DNA of 64,000 bases from Strigamia acuminata (Eukaryota; Arthropoda; Chilopoda; Geophilomorpha; Linotaeniidae), in NCBI GenBank assembly GCA_949358305.1, contig OX442321.1, positions 248,001-312,000 on the forward strand, given 5' to 3'. The position numbers were made by a program, and so were the translations under genes. The notes beneath the pieces are model-generated. The model was not told where the DNA came from. It saw nothing but the letters and a program-made list of their open reading frames with translations, and did not search any database. The number at the start of each line of letters is the position of its first letter. Within the stretch, counting starts at the first letter, position 1. Shown here one piece after another: positions 28,301 to 40,300 of the stretch.

Positions 28301-31300
28301 CGTCAGCGACAGTCTCTTTAACACCCTCTTTAACATCAGTTACAGTCTCTTCAACTCCTTCTTTAATGTCAGTTACAGTCTCTTCAACTCCCTCTTTAAT
28401 GTCAGTTACAATCTCTTCAACTCCCTCTTTAACGTCAGCGACAGTCTCTTCAACTCCCTCTTTAATGTCAGTTACAGTCTCTTCAACTCCCTCTTTAATG
28501 TCAGTTACAGTCTCTTCAACACCCTCTTTAACATCAGCGACAGTCTCTTCAACTCCCTCTTTAACGTCAGTTACAGTCTCTTCAACTCCCTCTTTAATGT
28601 CAGCGACAGTTTCTTCAACTCCCTCTTTAATGTCTGTTACCGTTTGTTCAACTCCCTCTTTAACGTCATCTACAGTCTCTACTGCCTTATCCTTAATGTC
28701 GGTAACAGTTTCAGATATTTTGTCAGTGATTGGTAAAACAATGTCTTTAGCTTTCTCCTTGATGTCAGTTACAGTCTTTTCAACTCCCTCTTTAATGTCA
28801 GTTACAGCCTCTTCTGCCTCATCCTTAATGTCAGTTACAGTCTCTTCTGCCTTATCCTTAATGTCAGTTACAGTCTCTTCAACTCCCTCTTTAATGTCAG
28901 TTACAGCCTCTTCTGCCTCATCCTTAATGTCAGTTACAGTCTCTTCTGCCTTATCCTTAATGTCAGTTACAGTCTCTTCTGCCTTATCCTTAATGTCGGT
29001 CTTAGTTTGAAACAATTTGTCTTTCATTGAATACATAGTCCCCATGATCCTGTCTTTAATGCCAATTGAAGTGTCTGTAATATCAGCTGAAGTTTCTTCT
29101 GCTTTCTCCTTGATGTCAATTACAGTCTCTTCAACTCCCTCTTTAACGTCGGCGACAGTCTCTTCAACACCCTCTTTAACATCAGTTACAGTCTCTTCAA
29201 CTCCCTCTTTAATGTCAGTTACAGTTTCTTCAACTCCCTCTTTAATGTCAGTTACAGTCTCTTCAACTCCCTCTTTAATGTCAGTTACAGTTTCTTCAAC
29301 TCCCTCTTTAATGTCAGTTACAGTCTCTTCAACTCCCTTTTTAATGTCAGTTACAATCTCTTTAACTCCTTCTTTAATGTCAGTTACAGTCTCTTCTGCC
29401 TTATCCTTAATGTTGGTTACAGTTTCAGTTATTTTGTCAGTGATTGGTAAAACAATATCTTTAGCTGTCTCCTTGATGTCAGTTACAGTCTCTTCAACTC
29501 CCTCTTTAATGTCAGCAACAGTTTCTTCAACTGCCTCTTTAGCATCAGTTACAGTCTCTTCAACTCCCTCTTTAATGTCAATTACAGTCTCTTCAACTCC
29601 CTTTTTAATGTCAGCAACAGTTTCTTCAACTCCCTCTTTAACATCAGTTACAGTCTCTTCTGCCTTATCCTTAATGTCGGTTACAGTGTCAGTTATTTTG
29701 TCAGTTATTGGTAAAACAATGTCTTTAGCTTTCTCCTTGATGTCAGTTACAGTCTCTTCAACTCCCTTTTTAATGTCAGCAACAGTTTCTCCAACTGCCT
29801 CTTTAGCATCAGTTACAGTCTCTTCAACTCCCTCTTTAATGTCAGTTACAGTCTCTTCAACTCCCTCTTTAATGTCAGTTACAGTCTCTTCAACTCCCTC
29901 TTTAATGTCAGTTACAGTCTCTTCAACTCCCTCTTTAATGTCAGCAACAGTTTCTTCAACTGCCTCTTTAGCATCAGTTACAGTCTCTTCAACTCCCTCT
30001 TTAATGTCAGTTACAGTCTCTTCAACTCCCTCTTTAATGTCAGTTACAGTCTCTTCAACTCCCTCTTTAATGTCAGTTACAGTCTCTTCAACTCCCTCTT
30101 TAATGTCAGCAACAGTTTCTTCAACTGCCTCTTTAGCATCAGTTACAGTCTCTTCAACTCCCTCTTTAATGTCAGTTACAGTCTCTTCAACTCCCTCTTT
30201 AATGTCAGCAACAGTTTCTTCAACTGCCTCTTTAGCATCAGTTACAGTCTCTTCAACTCCCTCTTTAATGTCAGTTACAGTCTCTTCAACTCCCTCTTTA
30301 ATGTCAGTTACAGTCTCTTCAACTCCCTCTTTAATGTCAGTTACAGTCTCTTCAACTCCCTCTTTAATGTCAGCAACAGTTTCTTCAACTGCCTCTTTAG
30401 CATCAGTTACAGTCTCTTCAACTCCCTCTTTAATGTCAGTTACAGTCTCTTCAACTCCCTCTTTAATGTCAGTTACAGTCTCTTCAACTCCCTCTTTAAC
30501 ATCAGTTACAGTCTCTTCTGCCTTATCCTTAATGTCGGTTACAGTGTCAGTTATTTTGTCAGTTATTGGTAAAACAATGTCTTTAGCTTTCTCCTTGATG
30601 TCAATTACAGTCTCTTCAACTCCCTTTTTAATGTCAGCAACAGTTTCTTCAACTGCCTCTTTAGCATCAGTTACAGTATCTTCAACTCCCTCTTTAATGT
30701 CAGTTACAGTCTCTTCAACTCCCTCTTTAATGTCAGTTACAGTCTCTTCAACTCCCTCTTTAATGTCAGTTACAGTCTCTTCAACTCCCTCTTTAATGTC
30801 AGCAACAGTTTCTTCAACTGCCTCTTTAGCATCAGTTACAGTCTCTTCAACTCCCTCTTTAATGTCAGTTACAGTCTCTTCAACTCCCTCTTTAATGTCA
30901 GTTACAGTCTCTTCAACTCCCTCTTTAAAGTCAGTTACAGTCTCTTCAACTCCCTCTTTAATGTCAGCAACAGTTTCTTCAACTGCCTCTTTAGCATCAG
31001 TTACAGTCTCTTCAACTCCCTCTTTAATGTCAGTTACAGTCTCTTCAACTCCCTCTTTAATGTCAGTTACAGTCTCTTCAACTCCCTCTTTAATGTCAGC
31101 AACAGTTTCTTCAACTGCCTCTTTAGCATCAGTTACAGTCTCTTCAACTCCCTCTTTAATGTCAGTTACAGTCTCTTCAACTCTATCTTTAACATCAGTT
31201 ACAGTCTCTTCTGCCTTATCCTTAATGTCAGTTACAGTTTCAGATATTTTGTCAGTGATTGGTAAAACAATATCTTTAGCTGTCTCCTTGATGTCAGCAA

Positions 31301-34300
31301 CAGTTTCTTCAACTGCCTCTTTAGCATCAGTTACAGTCTCTTCTGCCTTATCCTTAATGTCGGTTACAGTGTCAGTTATTTTGTCAGTTATTGGTAAAAC
31401 AATGTCTTTAGCTTTCTCCTTGATGTCAGTTACAGTCTCTTCAACTCCCTCTTTAATGTCAGTAACAGTCTCTTCAACTCCCTCTTTAATGTCAGCAACA
31501 GTTTCTTCAACTGCCTCTTTAGCATCAGTTACAGTCTCTTCAACTCCCTCTTTAATGTCAGTTACAGTCTCTTCAACTCCCTCTTTAATGTCAGTTACAG
31601 TCTCTTCAACTCCCTCTTTAATGTCAGCAACAGTTTCTTCAACTGCCTCTTTAGCATCAGTTACAGTCTCTTCAACTCCCTCTTTAATGTCAGCAACAGT
31701 TTCTTCAACTGCCTCTTTAGCATCAGTTACAGTCTCTTCAACTCCCTCTTTAATGTCAGTTACAGTCTCTTCAACTCCCTCTTTAATGTCAGCAACAGTT
31801 TCTTCAACTGCCTCTTTAGCATCAGTTACAGTCTCTTCAACTCCCTCTTTAATGTCAGCAACAGTTTCTTCAACTGCCTCTTTAGCATCAGTTACAGTCT
31901 CTTCAACTCCCTCTTTAATGTCAGTTACAGTCTCTTCAACTCCCTCTTTAATGTCAGTAACAGTCTCTTCAACTCCCTCTTTAATGTCAGCAACAGTTTC
32001 TTCAACTGCCTCTTTAGCATCAGTTACAGTCTCTTCAACTCCCTCTTTAATGTCAGTTACAGTCTCTTCAACTCCCTCTTTAATGTCAGTTACAGTCTCT
32101 TCAACTCCCTCTTTAATGTCAGCAACAGTTTCTTCAACTCCCTCTTTAACGTCAGCTACAGTCTCTTCTGCCTTATCCTTAATGTCGGTTACAGTTTCAG
32201 ATATTTTGTCAGTGATTGGTAAAACAATGTCTTTAGCTTTATCCTTAATGTCAGTTACTGTGTCTTCTGCTTTATCATCAGTTGTGATTTCTTTATCAAC
32301 TATAATATTTTCCTCTATGTTTTGTTGTAATGCCAATGCAATTTCCCCTATTTCCCCTTTATACTGAATAATTTCCACCTTTTCAGCTTCATGCAGCTGA
32401 GTAGCTTCTACTTTCTTCTCCCTTGCATAGAAGTCAACGTCACTAAGAGAATGTAATTCAGCTGTCTTCTTCACTTTCGCTTCACTTTCAATAATTGTCT
32501 CTTTTATCGGTAACAAAGTTTCAGTTTTTTCGATTTGTTCAACCACCTCCTTTTGCGGAGACAATTTAATTTCACTCTTTCTCGCGTAAGAAAATTGTCT
32601 AATCTCAGTTTTCCTCATTTCGGACGACACAATTTCAATTTCTTCACCTCTTAACGACGGTTCAAACACGGATGACGGAGAAGTATCCTTCACTAACTCA
32701 CTTTTGAATTCAGCTTCGATTTGTGATGCACTGCTCGGCACTTTGACCGCTAAATCCCTAACAATTGTAGTTGCATCAATTAAAGTTTTTCCAATATTAA
32801 CATATTCTAATTCCTGAGTTTCAATTATAGTAACTTGTTCATCTTTATATGGCACAATCTTTGTCAGGGCAGGTTCCTCTAATTTATCTTTATCTGTTGA
32901 TACTACAACCTCTATTTCCCTTCGTTTATTATCTATGTCATCTACTCCAGCCATTTGTTTGTGAATATCTAGTAAAGGCACTTCCTTGTAGCTGGTGAAA
33001 ATCTCACTTTTGATTTTTGGCACTTGTGATTCTCTTTCTTTTTCTTCCTTCTCCTCTTTTTCCATCTCTTCCAACACTTCCTTCTCCACAATCGTTTCCT
33101 TTTCGGGCAAATCCAGATTCATTTCAATTTCCAATTTCTTCGCTAAGATGTCGACAATGACCTTCTCCTTCTCCTGGATGAAGTCTTCGATCAAGATCGG
33201 ACTCAAGCCCACACTGACAGTGTGAGTGCTCATTGGACTCGAACTCGAATCAACCGTCACAGTTTGCAGACTTTCCAGCGGACTCAAAGCGACGGACACC
33301 GTTTCCGTTTGGATAGGACTAACGGCGGCGTCGGTCAATTCGGGTAACTTTCCGACCAAGGCCATTTCAGATGGTGTTCCACTCCCTTCGGATTCCTCTA
33401 CGCTCACTTCCTCTTGCGCTTGAGCTTGCACAATCTCCTGAATGGGAACGACAACGCTGCCCGCTCGAGAAGGCACTTTGGTTTCGTCGGCCGACGGAAA
33501 GCCGGTGGTGATTTTTATATGCGATTCGGTCGAAATGGATATTTCGTACATTTGCGGCACTTTTGCGCCGTTGAACAGCGTCAGGCGACTTTCAGTACTG
33601 GCGCTGGCGTCCCGAGTCTTCACCTCCTTGTGGCCGATGATGAGATCGACGGTGGGCGAGCGACCGGGGTTCGCCGAACGCCCAGGATTCGACCGCCGCC
33701 TCCCGTTCCTGTCTCCAGTTCCCGCATCGGACGTCGTGCTCTGAGCGGGACTGTCCTGGTCCGCGCTGCTCAACGGCAACGTCAGCGGCGTTTTGCTGGC
33801 GCCAGACTTTGTCTCGCCAACGTTTTGTTTGGGTGTCGGCTCTACGGTGTCTGAGGATTTCATAATAATGTGTGTGGATCGGATCTCAGTGGACGGTTTT
33901 ACAGGATTATCGGCAATCGATGTCTCACCTGTTGAAGGAATTTCGCGCACTTCGACGCTCGGCCCAACTATCTGCGTAACGACAACTTTCGTTGTCATCT
34001 CTCGTATTTGCAATGTCGAATCTTCGATTTCTTTAATTTCTTTAATTTCTTCGATTTCTTCAATTTCTTCAATTTCTTCAATTTGTCCAATTTTTTTAAT
34101 TTGTCCAATTTTTTCAATTTTATCAATTTTTTCAATTTTTTCAATTTTTTCAATTTTATCAATTTTTTCAATTTTTTCAATTTGTTCAATTTTATCAATT
34201 TTTTCAATCTGTTCAATCTGTTCAATTTGTTCATTTTTTTCAGTTTGTTCAATTTCTTCATTTTTTTCAATTTCTTTAATTTCTTCAATTTCTTCAGTTT

Positions 34301-37300
34301 CAACAGGAATTATCTCAACAGTACTGTCATCAAGCGGAATTATCTCAACAGCACCGTCATCAAGCGGAATTGTCGCCTCTTCGCCGGTTTCAACAATGAC
34401 CTCTCGGTCTGCTTGGTCGTCGGTCGACACAAGTGGTTTGCTCTCGGCAGTCTCGTCCCTTTCGTCGGTCTCACCCTCTACACGAGTTGGCTCTGTTCTC
34501 GTTTTCAGAGAGGGAATCAAAGAGGTTGTAGCAATTTGTCTCGTTGTTTCCTCTAATGACGTTGCATGATCAACTGCAAGTTGATTCACAGCAAAGGGAC
34601 AAAATGATTAGCACCTGCCCTGACATTTGGGCCTTAGCTGTCATTTTCACGCTTTTCTCAGACAGAACCAGGGGAGGAAAAAAGGGATTTCGGGAAAGAT
34701 TGACAGCACACATCAGGGAGGATTTGATTCTTTAGACTTTTTTTGTCAACAAAATAAAATAATAAGCACAAATAAACGAGAAACAAAATTAAATATATGA
34801 ATAAATAAGCTCAATAATAATAGAAATAATAATAATAATAATAATAATTCTGATTAAGTGAATATGTAAATAAATAAATAAATAAACAAATAAATAGATA
34901 AACAAAAACAAGACTGTCAAATGATAAATATATGTTTTTTTTTATTTTTAGCAAATCATGATTCTAAATTACAAGTGCTAAGCCATTAAGAAAAAATCTC
35001 TAAGTTCCATTATTTCCTTTCAAACACAAAAATTTGTGCCATCACTTTCACCAAAAACCCACAGGTTTCGAAACAACAAATAAAACAAAAATCTGCATTC
35101 ACAAATTGCCCAAAAACCAACTAGTTTGCAACGAAACAAAATCATCTTTCTAGCTACGGCGTAGAACAACTTATGACTGAAAAAATTAAACAAATTAAAA
35201 AAAAAAGTTAAATTTTGAAAAATCTAAAAAATAAAAATAATAAAGCAGTGTAAAACAACTCAAGAAAAAGAGAAAAATACGCAACTCAAAGCATAACCAC
35301 ATCCACACTTACCTGCCATCAAAATTCAAAATCAACAAAATCATAAAGGAATAAACAATCAACAAAAGGACATCGAGGGAGACACACATGCCAATGCCAT
35401 GCACCACTTACACCACTAAAGCACACAGTACTTTCAATTGGATTCTTTTCACATTTATTGATCATTTAAGTGCATTTCTTACCTTTTTCTTCCACCGTCT
35501 TCCCCTTCTTTCCGTCCACAACTCCGGGGGACATGCGCTCCAGCTCCTGGTCCTGGGACTTGAGAATCTCGCTCTCGGCGAGACGGCCTGGATCGACATC
35601 CCCTGAAATCAGTTCCCATATTTAACACATTTAAACAAAACATTAAAAAAAAAACACTATCAATAATAATCAATTCAGAAATTCATGCGAACCAAGTGCA
35701 AAACAAAAACAAAAACGAAAACGAAAACGGAAGGTGGTGCATCGATTTTACGATTTTACCTTCCCGCACTACACGAGTGGCCAAGACGGTGGTCGTGGTC
35801 GTGGTGGTGGTCTTGACCGAGCCATCACCATCCTTAGTGCGGGTCGACGTTGTTGTGGTTGAACTAGTACGCGATACTTCCGGTGTTTTACTCGCATCTT
35901 AATCGATCAAACGGGCAGAAAAAGAGCAAATCGAGTAATCGACATTAGTCGTTAAGAATGGGAATTGTCAACACAAAACACAAACATCTCAAACTGTTTG
36001 TTAAGAATTAATTCATTAGTGGTTGCATCGCAAAAGCAAGCAAACGAGCTCATCCATCACTCAGTCGGCAGTACCTTCCAAGTCTGGCAAAACTGGGATG
36101 ACGAACGGCTCCGGCGTGGACGTGCCGGCCGCGTCGGGACCGAACGGCTCCGGATGAGACTCCGGCTGGGCGCCCGGCTGACGTCGCTTTTTGCGCGGCG
36201 GCGGAATCTCGCACTTGCCGATCCCGCCCTCGTCGATCATCGTGCGCTCGATCCGCGCGATCAACTCGTCGTCGATCTCGCCGGGCGGCATCGGCTCGCC
36301 CTCCTTCGCGCCCCCCTTGTCCTCGACCAGCCACCGCTCCAACGGTTTGATGCTCGCCTCCAGCTCCGCCATCAGTTCGGCCTCCGTTTTCCGGGCTCCT
36401 TCCTCCTGCTCCTCTTCGTCCTCCCAGTAGAAAGGTTCTTGCTTCCACCAATTGTGCGCGGTCGTCGGTTCGACGACCCGCGCTTTCGTCTCGTCTTCGC
36501 ACACGGGCGCCAGATTTTTCAGCATTTCTTCAAATTCCTTTTCCAGTTTGGCACGCGGCGGTTCCGGCGTCGTCGGTCGCTTCACCGTCTCGCCCACGAT
36601 CTTGGGTCGTTCGGGAATTTTGGGCGGAACCTTTTTCTTGACGGGACTCGGGGGCGGCGTCGTCTTCGTCAGATATTCCACCCACGCGTCGATTTCGGCG
36701 GGCGGTTCGAGCTGCCGCATGATCTTTTGCTCCATCGGAGCTTCGATTTCAGCTTCCATTTCGGCGGCTTTGGTCGCCGGTCGCGATCTGGGCGGCTTAA
36801 CCGGTTCGCTTTTCAAAATAGGACGTTTCGGCACTTCCGGCCGTACTTTGCCAGGCGACGCCCCTAAACCTGCGTCTCGTTTCACACCCGCGCCTTTCAA
36901 ATTTCAAATTCCCAAAACGCAAATAAATACAACAAATAAAACAACTTTTGCTTTTCTAATAAGACTAATAGAAACCTCGCAACACGTTTCGAACGTGGAC
37001 AAACTCACCGGTATCGATTGTCTCGGGACGCGCGGTCTTCTGATCGGCTAAGGATCCGGTCTCGCTACTCGTCTCTTCCGCCGACTCGGCTTCCTGGCAA
37101 CAAGTTCAATTTCAATCTCAATCTCAATCTCAATCGGCAATTCAAAATGTCGGTATTTACTTTCATAATATCCTTTTCGTCGTACGACACGTCCAACGAC
37201 ATGTCTCTCCGCAAAGAGGTTTCGCGAGACGGACCAAGCTCTTCTTTCAGACTATCGAATCCCGACTGATCCAAACGAACTTTAGCGACGGCTCGCTCCA

Positions 37301-40300
37301 CGTCATCAGTTACAAGTTCCACGTTGAAGATGCACTGGTTGACGATATCCTCACGGTTCGTTTTGCGCAACGCCTTTTCCAAGTTATTGCCTGCGACCAA
37401 ATAAACAACGAGCATTCAGTGAGTGAGTGAATAAAACAAAAAAATTGTCAAATTTCTTATTAACCGGTCGCTTTATTTCCAGCCAACTGCATCCAAAGTC
37501 GCAGCATCACCAACGCCTGTTGATTGACATCGTCGGGACATTCCGTCTTGATCATATTGATGTCAGATTCCGGAACGTCCAGTTGGAGCGCCAACACCAC
37601 CCAATCGTTGCCGAGTAGATTGGCAATGTCGGACAAACGCAAGTCCGCTTTGTGGATCGTTTCCGGTTTACCTGATGGGAAAAATTGAATTTATTATTAT
37701 GATAAATTGAATTGAATCGAATTGAATTACTTAGACCCATCTCCTTCAAATACGCGTATTTCTTTTCGAGTGTGAGGACGTCCGGACCCGTGGGCGAGGC
37801 GTCGGCCTGCAGCGTGAAAACAAACAAGACGCAAAATTGTTGACCGCGCCGGGGCGTTTCCAAATACTACCTTTCTTACATCGGGCAGCGTGATGTTCAA
37901 ATTGCAGATGGGTGTCTGCGGCGGATCGCTGCGACCGCCTTTCGGTTCCTTCATAAATGCGATTCGCCCGATCGGCTCCTGATTAGGATCCTTTTCGCGC
38001 ACAATGAACGGGAGTCGATTTTCCCGGAACGCGTGGAAATTGAGTGCCAACTGTTCACCTGATTTTGTGACCGGGATGAGATTGCCAGCAAATTCCACGT
38101 ACTGTGATTTATTCTCGAGAACCTCGATTCAAATTTCAAATTTCAAATTTCAATTTCAAATTTCAATTTCAATTTCAAATTTCAATTTCAATTACTTCGA
38201 CATCGCGACTCTTCGCAACTTCGCTGAAATGTTCTTGGTTTTCAAGAGTTTTGTCTTCTTTATCGTCTGTCATGCAGAATACCCGTAGTTTCGCTTCTAC
38301 CGGGTCGATCCGCTTGGCAAACACTACAAATTTTGCCATAAATGGAACGTGAATGGCCTCACGATACAATTCCGTAGCCATTTTTGTTGCTTCGCTGATA
38401 TTTCGACAATCCATGAGCCAGAATCTATCCAGACACATCAAACACATCAATAAACTCACATTAGCATTTCATTAAGTCAATCGGGATTAACCTTGCAGAA
38501 ACTGTTGTTGTAAAAGAAACGCAGTCATTGACAAAAGTGAGAGGGGTAGAACCGGTGACATCTTCCCACTGAGCTCGCGTAATTCCTCCTGAACGAAAAT
38601 GAATTGAAAAAAAAAAAAAGAAAAAAAAAAGAAAAAACACAATCTCTTTTAGTTAATCATCATCATCGAACCAACGGCAATTAAAAAAAAGAAAGAAATA
38701 AAAAAAAATTAAAATAAACTAATCAATCAATTATCTAAAATAATTGGCATTCAAAAAAAAATCAATCAAAATAAAAATAAAAAAAAATAATAATAATCCC
38801 CACAATACAAAACTAAATAATAAAATAAAGATTTGTCCGCACAAATTCCACATCTACACAAACGTCATTCCATTTGATAAAAATAAAAATAAAAATAAAA
38901 AAAAACGTTTAAAAATTGTTCAATTTTGTCAATTTTCTCCCCAAAACAGAAACAAAAAATTAAAAAAATAAATAAATGAATAAATGAATAAATAAATAAA
39001 TAAATAAATAAAAGAAAAGAAAAAAAGTTCTTATCTATGAAACGGGCATGCCGCTACGACTACTACTTATGAGAACAAAAAGATCGAAAGGAAGAAAGAT
39101 AAACGTGGAGAGTTGCGGACAAACCTGACTTAGTACTACCTGTTATGCTGCACAATAACCTCAGTGTGGGAGTTTCGCCGCTGTATTGGTTGATCATGCC
39201 GCGCGACGCGGCTTGCGGCACCGGAATCGTTAATGTAATCGGTTTATGGAATTTACGACGTCGGGGCTCCACCGTCACCACGGGACTCACAGCAACTCGG
39301 TTACCAAGCATTTTGGCCACCAAGTCTGCAGGGATGGGCTGGGCCTGGAATGAGGAACGAGCCATGGCCAGTTATAACAAAATCAATTTCCACTTTTATT
39401 TCTAAAATTTATTTAGAAACATCAGATAAAAATGCACTCAAGTTCCACATGAGAAGGAACGATGACTCGATGATCAGACGATGAACTAATGCTAAAAACA
39501 CACAAATCATAAGAATAAAAGCAAACAAAAAGCAAACGAAACGAAGCATTAGTTAAGTTAGAATTAATTAATTAATTAATTCAATTAATTCAAGCCGCTC
39601 GATCTCATCCATCCATCATCCCCAAAGCCCAATGACTGCTGGAGCCCGAACACTACACTAAATGCTAAATGCTAATTGCTAACCATCGAGTGTCATGTGA
39701 TGTGTTATGAAGCAGTCAAAACAATAAATATGTCGGTAAGAATTAATTAATTTATTGAATGAAGGTTAGTTTTGTTAGTACAGACAGACATTTCTATTCT
39801 CATCGTTTACGTCATGCAACAGAAATCAAATCAAATCAAATCAAATCAAATCAAATCAAATCAAATCAAATCAAATCCTACTTTTATCAATTTATCTTGC
39901 GGTAATTATTACACACACGTCGGTCAATTCTCAAGTTCGAGCTAAGCAGTCAAATTTTGCAAAAATATTATTTCTCGGTGCATAATATTAGTAATATTAG
40001 TAGTACACACACACAGTATTAGGAAGTTATTTAAGTTAGTTCCGCCACCAAAAAGCAAAACAAAAAACAAACAAAACATCGACAATAAATGTATTCAAGT
40101 TAAGTTATATGTCATGTTGTTTCTTTTTCTTTTTTTTGTATAGAGGCACTCGTCGTATAATTGCAGGTACAGGTACAGGTACAGGTACTTGGTACTTACC
40201 ATTACCAGACAAAACTGATTCTCGAACATTTGTTCAACGTGTGAATGCACAACGAGATTTTTCTACGCTTTCCATTTTCCCCCTTTCGAGGACGAACCCT

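Larger units (their letters stand above)
7092..32252 (-). repeat. In-frame 33-bp (11-residue) coding repeat array with 18 cassettes
   Basis: 25,161 bp coding about 8,387 residues. Main unit types are [33 protein letters not shown] and [11 protein letters not shown], plus the pair [22 protein letters not shown]. Hydrophobics fall at unit positions 2, 6 and 10 (spacing 4-4-3, a hendecad pattern); the rest is strongly acidic with K at 3 and 5. Length equals 697 x 33 + 18 x 120 bp exactly. Resembles the 11-mer helices of synuclein, LEA group 3 and perilipin 4 in period, but is much more acidic. No Pro or Gly breaks except G in KEGV and P in LPIT. Confidence 0.95.

Noticed and set aside
7092-32252. 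CRISPR-like or satellite array because of regular 33-bp spacing.
   Set aside because: Units are contiguous without unique spacers, keep one coding frame and lie between ankyrin exons.
7092-32252. A separate LEA- or apolipoprotein-like gene nested in the ankyrin locus.
   Set aside because: No start, stop or promoter of its own; the frame is continuous with unique ankyrin tail sequence on both sides and bounded by ankyrin splice sites.
7099-32367. A chain of long open frames on the plus strand across the repeat region (Ser/Thr/Leu/Met-rich, up to about 1,100 codons, all starting near the cassette).
   Set aside because: They are the antisense of the undecad array: a 33-bp repeat without stops in one antisense frame stays open by periodicity. 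No splice sites, domains or start context; the minus frame is the one continuous with the ankyrin exons.
35965-37051. Plus-strand frames of 200-300 codons.
   Set aside because: Antisense of the 819-bp ankyrin tail exon, whose phase fits both neighbours.
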